Under the pieces are notes generated by a model. The model had not been told where the DNA came from, searched no databases, and was given only the letters and a program-made list of their open reading frames with translations. A DNA stretch of 64,000 bases. Source: Halospeciosus flavus (GTDB lineage Archaea; Halobacteriota; Halobacteria; Halobacteriales; Halobacteriaceae). Shown here one piece after another: positions 9,047 to 17,466 of the stretch. The stretch is taken from NCBI RefSeq assembly GCF_029814175.1, contig NZ_CP122312.1:744001-808000 (forward strand), given 5' to 3'. The position numbers were made by a program, and so were the translations under genes. How positions within the stretch are numbered: the stretch's first letter is position 1; the number at the start of each line of letters is the position of its first letter.

Positions 9047-9192
9047 TTCTCGGTGCTTCGCCGTCCGGGAGTAAATAGTTCGGGAAGTCGGCGGGCGTGT
9101 GCGTATTCGTCTCTCCGTGCGGTCCGAGCAGTTCGAGCGGTCCGAGCAATCGCCGTCGAGACTCGCGTCCCCGACGGGCGCTCCGACCCTCG

Positions 9193-9852
9193 TCACTCCC
9201 GTTTCGGCGTCGCGACGAGGGCGAGGTGGTCCTCGTGGAACGGTTCGAGCCGGGCGGTGTCGAGAATCTCGTACCCCTCCCGGAGTTCGTTCAGGACGCG
9301 GTCGAAGACGGCTCGTGGGTCCTTCGTCACGTCCTCGCTTCGGGCCTTGATGGCGGCGACGAGTCGGCCGTCGTCGGCGAGGAAGCGGCGGTTCTCCAGT
9401 GCGACGCGGGCCTGCCCGCGGGTCGCGACGTCCTGTACGACGGCGTCGAGGTCCGACTCGACGACGTGGGCGTAGTTCGCGGGTTTGCGGGCGTCCTTCA
9501 GGAGTGGAAAGAGGTTCGGGCGGTCCTCGGCGACGCCCACAAGGTCGCGGGTCGGGCGTGGCGCGAACTCCACCGCGTACGTCGGGCCGGCGAAGTCCGC
9601 GACGTGGCTGACGGTCGTCCCGTTGGCCGCGCCGAGGTAGAGGACGGCGTCGCCGTCTTCGAGTCCGGTGTCGAGGCCCTTCTCGAAGGTCGCGCCGAGT
9701 TTCGAGCGCGTGGCGTCCCAGCGTCGCCACCCGTCCTCGACGGGCTCGCCGTAGACCGGTTCGCCCCGCGTGGCGAGGCGGGGTTCGTCGTCACCGGGGA
9801 ACTGCCGGCGGACGACGCCGTCGGGGAGTGGGCCGTCGGGGCGCTCGCTCAT
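9193..9852 (-). CDS. flpA: Fibrillarin-like rRNA/tRNA 2'-O-methyltransferase
   Basis: Catalytic subunit of the archaeal box C/D RNP, which methylates ribose 2'-OH groups on rRNA and tRNA guided by sRNAs. The 219-residue protein has the SAM-binding motif [18 protein letters not shown] near residues 69-86, an acidic YAVEFAPRP strand, and the catalytic region [16 protein letters not shown], followed by [13 protein letters not shown]. The start overlaps the nop5 stop by 4 nt (ATGA), so both subunits are translated from one transcript. Length matches the family. Confidence 0.94.
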   Translation of the reverse strand: MSERPDGPLPDGVVRRQFPGDDEPRLATRGEPVYGEPVEDGWRRWDATRSKLGATFEKGLDTGLEDGDAVLYLGAANGTTVSHVADFAGPTYAVEFAPRPTRDLVGVAEDRPNLFPLLKDARKPANYAHVVESDLDAVVQDVATRGQARVALENRRFLADDGRLVAAIKARSEDVTKDPRAVFDRVLNELREGYEILDTARLEPFHEDHLALVATPKRE

Positions 9853-10763
9853 TCGTCCGCACCTCCTTCGGCGTCGGCGTCGCTCGCCTCACCTGCCTCG
9901 CCGCCGCCACCCCCGCCCTCGTAGCGGGAGCGGATTCGACGCATCCGCTCGTCGAGTTCCTCTTCCAGTTCCGGACGGCGGTCGCCCGAGTAGTGGTCGA
10001 CGCGGGCGGCGATGGAGAGTTTCCCCGCGAGTGCGCGTGCCGCAGAGCCACGCTCGTCGGGGTGGGTGTTACGGACGTACTCATGGGTGAAGATGACGCC
10101 GTGTTTCGGCGAGGGCGCGTGGCCGCGGAGGTGTGCGAAGAGGGCGTCCTCGGCGCCGAGCACCTGGACGGTCCCGCTGGGCATCTTCGCCAGCGACTCC
10201 AGGCCACCCGCCTGCTCCATCAGCCGTGCGGCGAGGACCGGCCCGGCGAGCATCGAGAGGTTGGGCGCGACGGCGGGCGCCTGCTTCTCGACGAACTCGC
10301 GGACCGCGTCGCGCTCGTCGGCGAGGTCGACGACGCGCCGGGCGAGGTCGACGACGCGCTCTTCCGCGGGTTCCTCGGGGTCGCGCTCGGCGAGGTCGCG
10401 GGCGTAGGGGACGCCGCCCTCGGGACCTTCCTCGTCGGCCGGGAAGAGGCTCCCGCCCCACTCGGCGACGCGCTCGGCTAACTCGTTCGTCGTCTCCGCG
10501 AGGTCGTCCATCGTCCGGATGGCGTGGACCAGTTGCTGGTCGTCGGCGCGTTCGCGTTCGGCGACGGCGGTGCGGGTCGTTTCGACGGTCGCCTCGTGGA
10601 GCGCGTCGTAGTAGTCGTCCTCGTCGGCGGCGAACCCGGCCTCGACGGCGGCCGCTGGCCAGTCGGCGGGTTCGTCGGCACCCCACTCGTCGTCGCGGAT
10701 GCGGTCGGCGGCGGCCGTGACGTCTCCGGGGTCGAGGTCGGCGAACCAGCCCTCTGTAGTCAT
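9849..10763 (-). CDS. nop5: Nop5/Nop56-like box C/D RNP scaffold protein
   Basis: Scaffold of the box C/D RNP that binds L7Ae, the guide RNA and fibrillarin. The 304-residue protein has an N-terminal fibrillarin-binding domain, a coiled-coil region (residues 85-180) and the Nop domain with APNLSMLAGPVLAARLMEQAG near 190-210 and PKHGVIFTHEYVRN near 240. The tail is Gly/Asp/Glu-rich. It is the first gene of the nop5-flpA pair. Confidence 0.93.
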   Translation of the reverse strand: MTTEGWFADLDPGDVTAAADRIRDDEWGADEPADWPAAAVEAGFAADEDDYYDALHEATVETTRTAVAERERADDQQLVHAIRTMDDLAETTNELAERVAEWGGSLFPADEEGPEGGVPYARDLAERDPEEPAEERVVDLARRVVDLADERDAVREFVEKQAPAVAPNLSMLAGPVLAARLMEQAGGLESLAKMPSGTVQVLGAEDALFAHLRGHAPSPKHGVIFTHEYVRNTHPDERGSAARALAGKLSIAARVDHYSGDRRPELEEELDERMRRIRSRYEGGGGGGEAGEASDADAEGGADE

Positions 10764-10819
10764 ACCCGTGAGTCGGGGCCGCGCGCGCTAAAAAGTGTCT
10801 ACGTGGGTCGGGAGAACCG

Positions 10820-11032
10820 TTACGTCGGCTGTGGGCCGCTCCCTTCGCCCTCGGGGAGGATCTCGCGGACACGGCCCTCCGCACCGGACTTCAGTTTCAC
10901 TTCCGTCCCGTTGGGGTCGGCTTCACCGATGACGACGCCGACCTCGCCTTTGATAGGTTCTTTGCCGTGTCCTTGGTCGATCTCGACGGTCATTCCCTTC
11001 TTGACCTCCTTCGGACGCGGATACTCGGGCAT
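10820..11032 (-). CDS. YwbE family (DUF2196) protein
   Basis: A 70-residue protein with the YwbE/DUF2196 pattern: PRPKEVKKGMTVEIDQGHG, then KGEVGVVIGEADPNGTEVKL and a closing GAEGRVREILPEG. It probably forms a small beta barrel. Biological role is unknown in this family. The start codon at 11032 leaves 81 nt to the divergent membrane-protein gene. Confidence 0.75.
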   Translation of the reverse strand: MPEYPRPKEVKKGMTVEIDQGHGKEPIKGEVGVVIGEADPNGTEVKLKSGAEGRVREILPEGEGSGPQPT

Positions 11033-11081
11033 ACGCGAACCAACCGACGGCGACGGAAAAAACGTGCTGGCCGCCCATCGT

Positions 11082-11087
11082 TTTATA
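11082..11087 (+). promoter_or_regulatory. TATA-like box for the DUF2391 gene
   Basis: The sequence tttata lies about 30 nt upstream of the ATG at 11114, a good leaderless-promoter spacing that supports that start. Confidence 0.5.
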
Positions 11088-11113
11088 CGGGGGCCGTCCC
11101 TCACCTCGCCCAC

Positions 11114-11692
11114 ATGCCCGAGGAGGAACTCGACGAACTGTTCGCCGACCTCGAGGCCCTGGAGGACGAGGTGATGGACCCCGAGGCCCGCGAACGACTC
11201 GAGGAAGCCATCGAGGCCGCCGAGGAGGTCCAGGCCGAGGTGGAGGTACTCCAGACGAACCGCCGGAAGGGGACGTTCGGACGCATCATCCGTGGGTTCG
11301 ACCGCCACGACGCCGCCGAGGCGTTCCTCGGCGCACTCCTCTTCGGCATCCCGATGGGCGTCGAGGGCGGGACGAACGAGGTCGGCGAGTTCATGACCGG
11401 CCACCCGCTCCTGTTCGTCCTCTCCCTCGTGGCGACCGTCGGACTCGTCGTCTCCATCCTCTTCGTCGCCAAGTTTCAGGAGGTACGCGTCAAGGACCCC
11501 GTCCTCGGTTTCATCCCCCGCCGGCTCCTCGGCGTGCTCGGTATCTCCTTCGGGACGTCCGTCGCGCTGCTGACTATCTGGGGGCGCGTCGACTGGATGA
11601 CGGACCCGTGGCTCGCCCTCTGTACGTGTACGGTCGCCTTCACCCCGATGGCGATCGGCGCCGCCCTGGGCGACATCCTCCCCGGCAGTTGA
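11114..11692 (+). CDS. DUF2391-like integral membrane protein
   Basis: A 192-residue membrane protein. Residues 1-60 are a charged helix rich in Glu, probably a coiled coil ([17 protein letters not shown]). The rest has about four hydrophobic segments: [53 protein letters not shown] and [20 protein letters not shown]. This layout resembles haloarchaeal DUF2391/TIGR02587-like proteins. Function is unknown. It is not tightly linked to its neighbours. Confidence 0.65.
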   Translation: MPEEELDELFADLEALEDEVMDPEARERLEEAIEAAEEVQAEVEVLQTNRRKGTFGRIIRGFDRHDAAEAFLGALLFGIPMGVEGGTNEVGEFMTGHPLLFVLSLVATVGLVVSILFVAKFQEVRVKDPVLGFIPRRLLGVLGISFGTSVALLTIWGRVDWMTDPWLALCTCTVAFTPMAIGAALGDILPGS

Positions 11693-11738
11693 GGGACGGA
11701 CCAGAACCGTTAAAACTTCTCCAGCGGCAAAGTCACCT

Positions 11739-11921
11739 ATGAGCGACGCCGAACAGCGAAACACGCGTAAGAAGTGCGTCTCGTGCGGGATCAACATCTC
11801 CGGCACGAACGCCGCCGCATTCAAGTGTCCGGACTGCGGCCAGCAGATCTACCGCTGCGCCAAGTGCCGCAAGCAGAGCAACCTCTACGAGTGTCCCGAC
11901 TGTGGCTTCCGAGGGCCGTAA
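11739..11921 (+). CDS. HVO_2753-like zinc-finger microprotein
   Basis: A 60-residue protein with four CxxC pairs (CVSC, CPDC, CAKC, CPDC), enough for two zinc ribbons. It matches the Haloferax HVO_2753 family by sequence pattern and by position directly before aEF-1beta. In Haloferax volcanii such zinc-finger proteins have been linked to swarming and biofilm growth; whether that holds here is inference. A TATA-like gttaaaac lies about 27 nt before the ATG. The stop is 2 nt before the next start, indicating co-transcription. Confidence 0.9.
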   Translation: MSDAEQRNTRKKCVSCGINISGTNAAAFKCPDCGQQIYRCAKCRKQSNLYECPDCGFRGP

Positions 11922-11923
11922 CG

Positions 11924-12190
11924 ATGGGGAAAGTCGCCGCACAACTCAAGGTCATGCCGCAGAGTCCCGACGTCGACCTCGAGGAACTCAAAGAGCGTCT
12001 CGAAGAGGCGCTCCCCGAGGGCGCGAAGATTCAGGGCTTCGAGACTGACGACGTCGCGTTCGGTCTCGTCGCGCTCCTCCCGACGGTCATCGTCCCCGAC
12101 GAGGCCGGCGGCACCGAGGCAGTCGAGGAGTCCTTCGCCGACGTCGACGACGTCGAGTCCGTCTCCGTCGAGTCCGTCGGCCGGATATAA
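11924..12190 (+). CDS. ef1b: Elongation factor 1-beta (aEF-1B)
   Basis: Nucleotide exchange factor for aEF-1A during translation elongation. The 88-residue protein has the archaeal pattern [20 protein letters not shown], then [30 protein letters not shown] and a [12 protein letters not shown] end. Length fits the archaeal family, which keeps only the C-terminal exchange domain of the eukaryotic factor. It follows the zinc-finger microprotein in a two-gene operon. Confidence 0.95.
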   Translation: MGKVAAQLKVMPQSPDVDLEELKERLEEALPEGAKIQGFETDDVAFGLVALLPTVIVPDEAGGTEAVEESFADVDDVESVSVESVGRI

Positions 12191-12266
12191 CGACCCCCAC
12201 TCGCTCTCACTTTTCGCGAGCGTTCGACCCGACAGCGACGGCGTTCGCCACGCCGCGAGTCAAAGT

Positions 12267-12296
12267 CAGTTGAAGAGTTGTACAATCGTTCGACTG
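12267..12296. promoter_or_regulatory. Palindromic element, copy A
   Basis: A 30-bp near-palindrome beginning CAGTTGAA and ending TTCGACTG around the core AGTTGTACAATCG. It matches the element at 32192-32221 at 28 of 30 positions. Here it lies between the convergent ends of aEF-1beta and the MoaD-like gene, 2 nt past the latter's stop codon. It could be an RNA hairpin, with a G-U pair at one mismatch, or a protein-binding site. No T-tract follows. Confidence 0.55.
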
Positions 12297-12298
12297 TT

Positions 12299-12541
12299 CT
12301 ACTCCTGCATGTGCATCGGCGAGAGGGTGAGCGTCGCTCCCTCGTCGAGTTCGTCCGCCTCCTCGACGTGGCGGCCGTCGACCATCGCGACGCGCACGAG
12401 GTCGGCGTCGAACCCCTCGTGGGCGTCGGTGAGGGCCTCGACGGCGTCGCCGACGGTCGCACCGTCCTCCAGGTCGAGCGTCGTCTCCTTCGCGTCGAGT
12501 TTGTCCCGTAACTGGCCGTAGGCGCGGACTTCGACCTCCAT
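12299..12541 (-). CDS. MoaD/ThiS-like ubiquitin-fold protein lacking terminal GG
   Basis: An 80-residue beta-grasp protein: MEVEVRAYGQLRDKLDAKET, then LEDGATVGDAVEALTD and a hydrophobic DELDEGATLTLSP end. The fold pattern matches MoaD and the SAMP modifiers, but the C-terminus reads MHMQE instead of the diglycine needed for adenylation and sulfur carrying or protein conjugation. It is divergent from a second ubiquitin-like gene (12598) that does end in GG. It may be a regulatory or decoy relative; that is inference. Confidence 0.7.
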   Translation of the reverse strand: MEVEVRAYGQLRDKLDAKETTLDLEDGATVGDAVEALTDAHEGFDADLVRVAMVDGRHVEEADELDEGATLTLSPMHMQE

Positions 12542-12597
12542 ACACCCTCTCGGTTCGGCCGGGGTAAATTAAGTCCGACCCGCCGCTACCTCGACGT

Positions 12598-12870
12598 GTG
12601 AACGTCGACGTCCACCTCTTCGGACCGCTTCGCGAGGACGCCGGACAGAAAGAGACCACCCTCTCGCTCGATTCCGACGCGACGGTCGGCGACGCCGTCG
12701 ACGCGCTCGTCGAAGCGTACCCCGACCTCGAAGCCGACCTCGGTTCGGAGGCGGTCGAGTCCTACAGCGTCACGGTGAACGAGACGGACGTGAAACAACT
12801 CGACGGCCTCGACACCGACCTCGACGACGGCGACGTGGTCCGAATCGCGCCGCCGGTCGTCGGGGGCTGA
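12598..12870 (+). CDS. Ubiquitin-like small archaeal modifier / MoaD-type sulfur carrier
   Basis: A 90-residue beta-grasp protein starting MNVDVHLFGPLREDAGQKET and ending VVRIAPPVVGG. The C-terminal GG is what a UbaA-type E1 enzyme adenylates, so this could act as sulfur carrier for molybdopterin or tungstopterin synthesis, or as a SAMP protein tag. The start is GTG at 12598. The stop codon abuts the stop of the convergent aldehyde oxidoreductase gene, a pterin enzyme, which favours the cofactor role. It is not a clear match to SAMP1, 2 or 3 specifically. Confidence 0.82.
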   Translation: MNVDVHLFGPLREDAGQKETTLSLDSDATVGDAVDALVEAYPDLEADLGSEAVESYSVTVNETDVKQLDGLDTDLDDGDVVRIAPPVVGG

Positions 12871-14532
12871 CTACGTGTACGACGCCACGCGCTGGTCGTC
12901 GACGGTCCCGTCCTGGTTCCACCCGCGCGCCTCGTAGTAGGCCGAGAGTTCCGACTCGAAGTCCGGCAGGTCGTCGGCGTAGACGTGAGTGTCGTCGTCG
13001 CGGTCCATCCCGCGCTGGTTGTTGAAGTGGCGTTCGAGTTCCACGGTCCGGGCGCCGACGTCGAGTAGGTCCTCGTAGTCGGCGTCGAAGAGCGCCTCGA
13101 ACTGGGCCTCGTCGATGTAGTCGCCGGAGAACGCACAGACGATGGCCGAGTCGCGGAAGCCGTTGAAGTTCTCCTCCTCGACGAGGACCTCGGCCTTCCC
13201 CTCCAGTCCTTCGGGGTCGAGTTCGCCGCTGTACTCCAGCGAGAGCATCCCGCCGTACATGTGGTCGCCGCCGCGGTTCGCCGTGGCGTAGGAGAGACCC
13301 TGTCCGTGGAGGACGCGGCCGTCGTGAGCGGCGAACTCCATTCCCTTCGCGGTCCAGTCCTCGACGCCGAGGTCGTCGTGGGCGCGGTGGACGCCCTCCG
13401 CGAGCAGGTCGCCGACGCCCTCGCGGTAGGCGATCTTCTCGACTAGGTCGTGGACCAAGTCCGCGTTGCCGAACTCGTCTTCGCTCGCGAGGTAGGCAGC
13501 GACGGAGTTCCCACAGGAGATGGTGTCGAGGCCGAACTCGTCGCAGAGGTGGTTCGACTGCATCACGTCGACGACGTCGCCGACGCCGCAGTTCGACCCG
13601 AAGGCGAACACCGTCTCGAACTCCGGTCCCTCGGCTTCGACGCCGCGTTCCTCGTCTCTGGTCGGGAGTTTGCACGCGAACGCGCACACCGAACACGCCG
13701 CCTTCTCGTACTTCTTCTCCTCGACGGCGTCGCCGCCGATGTCTTCGACGTGCTCGAACTCGTACTCCGAGAAGTAGCGGGTCGGCAGCGAGAAGTTGTC
13801 GTTGATGAACTCTGTCCCGGCGGTGGTGCCCTGCCGTTTCATCATGTCGTCGGCCGTCGCAGCCGCGCGGTGGATCTCCCGTTGGACGTCGCTCGGCAGG
13901 TCCAATTCGGGGTGGGCGTCGCCCTCGAAGGAGACGGTCTTGACGTTCTTCGAACCGAGGACTGCGCCGAGTCCGCCGCGCCCGAACGCCCGCGTGTCGT
14001 AGGTCATCACCGAGGCGTAGCGCACCTGGTTCTCTCCCGCCGGGCCGATGGTGACGAGGTTCTCGGCGCCGAGGTCGTGGCGCTCGGCCATCGCCTCGGT
14101 CACCTCGGAAGTGAGAGCATGTTCGAGGTCGGGCACTTCCTCGAACTCGACACCCGAGTCGGTCACGTGGACCGCGAGCAACTCGTCGCTCTGCCCGACG
14201 ATTTCGACGGCGGCGAACCCCGTCCCGGCGAGGTTCCGCGAGACGTAGCCTCCGGCGTTCGAGGAGAGGAGACCGTCGGTGAGCGGCGAGAGACCGGTGA
14301 TACTCGTCCGACCGGTGAAACTCGTCTGTGAGAGTTGGAGCGGACCGGTCGCGAGGTAGACGTGGTTCTCCGGGCCGAACGGGTCGGCGTCGAACGGGAT
14401 GCGGTCGTGTGCGAGGCGAGTCGCGACGCCGCGGCCGCCGACGAACGATTCGAGGACGTCGTCAATGTCCCGTGTCTCCCAGGTCCGTTCACCGACGTCG
14501 ATGGTGAGGAGTTCGCCCTCCGCGTGGAGCAT
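12871..14532 (-). CDS. Aldehyde ferredoxin oxidoreductase family protein
   Basis: A 553-residue tungsten-bispterin, [4Fe-4S] enzyme of the AOR family, which oxidises aldehydes to carboxylic acids with ferredoxin. The N-terminal domain carries RTSITGLSPLTDGLLSSNAG; the middle holds AFGRGGLGAVLGSKNVK, a pterin-binding region; cluster ligands are the CSVCAFACK cysteines near residues 260-268 and a late cysteine in SAIVCAFSGD. The start at 14532 gives MLHAEGELLTIDVG, the expected AOR beginning. The substrate is unknown. It is convergent with the GG-ended ubiquitin-like protein. Confidence 0.88.
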   Translation of the reverse strand: MLHAEGELLTIDVGERTWETRDIDDVLESFVGGRGVATRLAHDRIPFDADPFGPENHVYLATGPLQLSQTSFTGRTSITGLSPLTDGLLSSNAGGYVSRNLAGTGFAAVEIVGQSDELLAVHVTDSGVEFEEVPDLEHALTSEVTEAMAERHDLGAENLVTIGPAGENQVRYASVMTYDTRAFGRGGLGAVLGSKNVKTVSFEGDAHPELDLPSDVQREIHRAAATADDMMKRQGTTAGTEFINDNFSLPTRYFSEYEFEHVEDIGGDAVEEKKYEKAACSVCAFACKLPTRDEERGVEAEGPEFETVFAFGSNCGVGDVVDVMQSNHLCDEFGLDTISCGNSVAAYLASEDEFGNADLVHDLVEKIAYREGVGDLLAEGVHRAHDDLGVEDWTAKGMEFAAHDGRVLHGQGLSYATANRGGDHMYGGMLSLEYSGELDPEGLEGKAEVLVEEENFNGFRDSAIVCAFSGDYIDEAQFEALFDADYEDLLDVGARTVELERHFNNQRGMDRDDDTHVYADDLPDFESELSAYYEARGWNQDGTVDDQRVASYT

Positions 14533-14657
14533 GTCCGCGTGTTCGTCGGGATTCACCAAAAGTGTGGAGGGGGGTCGGGGGTGGACGTCTGCCGGTCGGC
14601 TTTCGGACGTCGTCCTCGGCACAACCCTTTTGCTCGCGCCGTGAGTGCATCCGACTA

Positions 14658-15467
14658 ATGGCGGCGCCTCGCGATCTCCTCGACGACGTCGTATCGGACA
14701 TCGACGCCCTGTTGCTCTTCTCGCCCAGCGGGTCGTACTTCGAGCGAGTCGCCGACGCCGACGCCGACGTGGTCGTCGTCGCCCACGAGAACTCCGTCGG
14801 CGCCGAGAAGTTCGTCGAACTCCCCCTCGACTTCGAGGACGTCCGCGAGCGCATTCGATTCGGCATCGAGGGGGCACTCGACAACGGCCTCGTTGAGGAC
14901 GGCGACGTCGTGACGTGTGCGACGGCCATGTTCGGCGACGACGTCGACACGCTGAGTCGCGTGCGCGCCGATGAGTCGAAACACTCCGGCATCTACGACC
15001 TCTTCGTCCAGTCGCGGGCCGACCCCGCGGTCATCCGCGACGTCTTCGAGGTCGTCATCGAACTCGGGAAGAAAGGTCAGAAAGGCAAGCCGGTCGGCGC
15101 GCTGTTCGTCGTCGGCGACGCGGGGAAGGTGATGAACAAGTCCCGCCCGCTCAGCTACAACCCCTTCGAGAAGTCCCACGTCCACGTCGGCGACCCCATC
15201 GTGAACGTGATGCTCAAGGAGTTCTCCCGTCTCGACGGCGCGTTCGTCATCACCGACGAGGGGAAGATCGCGAGCGCCTACCGCTACCTCGAACCCTCCG
15301 CGGAGGGCGTCGACATCCCGAAGGGCCTCGGTACCCGCCACATGGCCGCGGGCGCCATCACCCGCGACACGAACGCCATCTCCATCGTCCTCTCGGAGAG
15401 TGACGGCCTGGTGCGGGCGTTCAAGGGTGGCGAACTCGTGCTCGAACTCGACCCGGAGGAGTATTGA
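14658..15467 (+). CDS. dacZ: Diadenylate cyclase DacZ
   Basis: Makes cyclic di-AMP from two ATP. The 269-residue protein has the DAC domain in its C-terminal half with the catalytic motif DGAFVITDEGKI and the RHR-type motif GTRHMAAGAITRDTNA; a preceding domain of about 110 residues (LLFSPSGSYFERVADADAD) is typical of archaeal DacZ. In Haloferax volcanii DacZ is the essential c-di-AMP synthase and c-di-AMP is tied to osmotic homeostasis. Here the stop codon is 2 nt before an MscS-like channel gene, so the pair is probably one operon. Confidence 0.93.
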   Translation: MAAPRDLLDDVVSDIDALLLFSPSGSYFERVADADADVVVVAHENSVGAEKFVELPLDFEDVRERIRFGIEGALDNGLVEDGDVVTCATAMFGDDVDTLSRVRADESKHSGIYDLFVQSRADPAVIRDVFEVVIELGKKGQKGKPVGALFVVGDAGKVMNKSRPLSYNPFEKSHVHVGDPIVNVMLKEFSRLDGAFVITDEGKIASAYRYLEPSAEGVDIPKGLGTRHMAAGAITRDTNAISIVLSESDGLVRAFKGGELVLELDPEEY

Positions 15468-15469
15468 CG

Positions 15470-16249
15470 ATGATCACGCTCGACTGGCAGACGATACTCG
15501 CAGAACAGTTCCGCTACGTCCTGGCCGTCGCCATCCTCCTGGTCGGCCTCGTCGCCGGCTACCTCGTCGGCCGGGTGAACGAACGACTGTTACGGGCCGC
15601 GAACGTCCCGAGCACCGTCGAGGGGACGGGTCTCGAACGGACCGCCCGGAGTTTCAACACCTCGACCGTCTCGGTCCTCGCCCGACTCAGTTCGTGGGTC
15701 ATCTACGTCGTCGCGGCGCTCGTCGCCCTCCAGGTCGCCAACCTCGTCCCCGCGGCCGTCCTCTGGTCGCAGGCGACGGTCTTCATCCCGCGCGTCGTCG
15801 TCGCACTGGCCGTCCTCGTCGTCGGTCTCGTCCTCGGCGACAAGGCCGAACTCGTCGTCAGCGAGTGGCTCCGCGGCGTCAAACTCCCGGAGAGCAACGT
15901 CGTCCCGAAGGTCGTCAAGTACAGCATCGTCTTCGTCGCCATCCTCGTCGCGCTCGGGCAACTCGGCGTCGCCGTCGCCGCGCTCATCGTCCTCTTCGCC
16001 GCGTACGCCGCGGCGCTCATCGTCTTCACCGCGCTCGCGACGAAAGACCTCCTCACCTCCGCGACGGCCGGCATCTACCTCCTCCTCCGACAGCCCTACA
16101 GCATCGGCGACCGCGTCAAGATCGACGACAACGAGGGCATCGTCCAGGACGTCAACATCTTCGTCACCCACGTCGAGGACGAGGGGACCGAGTACATCGT
16201 CCCCAACCGCCTCGTCTTCCGCCGGGGCGTCGTCCGGATTCGAGACTGA
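15470..16249 (+). CDS. MscS-family mechanosensitive ion channel
   Basis: A 259-residue membrane channel. An N-terminal helix (YVLAVAILLVGLVAGYLVG) is followed by three or four more hydrophobic segments, including VVVALAVLVVGLVLGDKAEL and a pore-region helix GVAVAALIVLFAAYAAALIV. The soluble MscS beta domain follows with QPYSIGDRVKIDDNEGIVQDV and EYIVPNRLVFRRG. ATG 15470 is preferred over a TTG two codons earlier. Operon position after dacZ points to a role in osmotic release, possibly connected to c-di-AMP; that link is inference. Confidence 0.9.
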   Translation: MITLDWQTILAEQFRYVLAVAILLVGLVAGYLVGRVNERLLRAANVPSTVEGTGLERTARSFNTSTVSVLARLSSWVIYVVAALVALQVANLVPAAVLWSQATVFIPRVVVALAVLVVGLVLGDKAELVVSEWLRGVKLPESNVVPKVVKYSIVFVAILVALGQLGVAVAALIVLFAAYAAALIVFTALATKDLLTSATAGIYLLLRQPYSIGDRVKIDDNEGIVQDVNIFVTHVEDEGTEYIVPNRLVFRRGVVRIRD

Positions 16250-16276
16250 CGTCCGCGTTCACACTCCCACTCACTC

Positions 16277-16855
16277 TCACTCCTCGCGCGTCACTTCTTC
16301 CGCCGGCACGCCGGCGACCGTCACTCCGTCCGGAACGTCCTCGGCGACCAGCGAGTTCGCGGCGACCTGTGCGTCGGCGCCGATTTCGACGCCGGGGAGG
16401 ACGACCGCGCCCGCACCGATCATCGCCCGCTCGCCGACGTGGACCTCGCCGGTCCGGTACTCTTCTTGCAGGAACTCGTGGCAGAGGAGGGTGGCGTCGT
16501 AGCCGATTATCGCGTCGTCCTCGACCGTTATCAGGTCCGGCCAGAACACGTCCGGCGTCGACTCTAAGCCGAAGGAGACCCCCTCGCCGACCGTCATCCC
16601 GAGGCGACGGTAGAGCCACACCTTCAGTCGGAGACTCGGCGAGTGCCGGGCCAGCACGACAAAGACGTAGTTGAGCACGACGCGGAGCGGGTGGCGAGCG
16701 CGCATCCAGTGACGCAGCGAGTTCCGAGGTCCCGCCGTCGGGTGGCGCTGTAGCCGGTCGTGGCGGCGACCGTCGGCGTCGGAAGGGGTGTCGACGGTGG
16801 CGTCTGCGTCGATGTCGGTGTCAGCGTCGGTGTCGGCGTCGTCGGACACGCTCAC
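16277..16855 (-). CDS. Hexapeptide-repeat acyltransferase
   Basis: A 192-residue protein with a charged Asp-rich leader (residues 1-40), one hydrophobic segment LRVVLNYVFVVLARHSPSL, and a left-handed beta-helix of isoleucine-patch hexapeptides: ITVEDDAIIGYDATLL, VHVGERAMIGAGAVVLPGV, EIGADAQVAANSLV, ending in DGVTVAGVPAEEV. This is typical of O-acetyl or acyl transferases that modify sugars. The start is uncertain: GTG 16855 is chosen because the upstream frame runs into the divergent regulator. The acceptor is unknown. Confidence 0.8.
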   Translation of the reverse strand: MSVSDDADTDADTDIDADATVDTPSDADGRRHDRLQRHPTAGPRNSLRHWMRARHPLRVVLNYVFVVLARHSPSLRLKVWLYRRLGMTVGEGVSFGLESTPDVFWPDLITVEDDAIIGYDATLLCHEFLQEEYRTGEVHVGERAMIGAGAVVLPGVEIGADAQVAANSLVAEDVPDGVTVAGVPAEEVTREE

Positions 16856-16953
16856 CCATTCGTCCGGGGGGCGCTTCAACGCACCTCTCCGGAGTTTCGA
16901 CGATCGTTGTAGGCAGGGTTTATGGATGTCGAAGTATTCGAGACAGATAACGG

Positions 16954-17214
16954 ATGAACGCACCACAGTTTCCCACTCCCCTCCCGGACGAAGTCGAGTC
17001 CCCGCGCGCCAAACTCGTCTACCTCTACCTCCAGACGACCGAGGGTGCGACCGTCGAAGACCTCGAAGCCTGCCTCGACCTGCCGCGAATCACGCTGCTC
17101 AGCGTCCTGAAGACCCTGCGAAAACGCGACGTCGTCGAGCGCGACGGCAACCACTACGTGCCCACCGCCGCCGACGTCGAAGAAGTGGAGTCCGCTACTG
17201 CTCGACCGGCGTGA
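16954..17214 (+). CDS. Small winged-helix DNA-binding protein
   Basis: An 86-residue protein made of a single winged helix: SPRAKLVYLYLQTTEGATVEDLEACLDLPRITLLSVLKTLRKRDVVERDGNHYVP spans nearly all of it (shown here by its ends: SPRAKLVYLYL and RDVVERDGNHYVP). It resembles TrmB/MarR-like HTH modules without an effector domain. A TATA-like gtttatg at 16918-16924 is about 33 nt before the ATG. The last 20 nt overlap the convergent HEWD gene. Target unknown. Confidence 0.7.
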   Translation: MNAPQFPTPLPDEVESPRAKLVYLYLQTTEGATVEDLEACLDLPRITLLSVLKTLRKRDVVERDGNHYVPTAADVEEVESATARPA

Positions 17215-17362
17215 ACTGCCCGGTGATGTCCCACGCGTGGATACAGTAGACGTCGCCGACCTCTTCGTCGACGACCGTCCACGTTCCTTCTTCCTCGTTC
17301 CACTCTTCGTGTCGCCCACAGCGGGTACACGAGCGTTCGTTCGGGGTGCGAATCGCGCTCAT
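17195..17362 (-). CDS. HEWD family small protein
   Basis: A 55-residue protein beginning MSAIRTPNERSCTRCGRHE and ending YCIHAWDITGQFTPVEQ. The single CxxC and the W-D and IHAWDITG pattern match a small haloarchaeal family known as HEWD. Zinc binding with the CTRC pair and another Cys/His is possible. A TATA-like tract (ccttaaaaca on the plus strand, 17387-17396) is about 27 nt before the start at 17362, which supports this start over a longer upstream frame. Function unknown. Confidence 0.75.
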   Translation of the reverse strand: MSAIRTPNERSCTRCGRHEEWNEEEGTWTVVDEEVGDVYCIHAWDITGQFTPVEQ

Positions 17363-17466
17363 ATCACTCGCTGAGGTCGCGCGATACCTTAAAACACACC
17401 ACCCCGGCCCGCCTTGCGACGGGTCGTTCACGGTCGTTCCGGCGGTTCGTCACCCGTCGGACCGAT

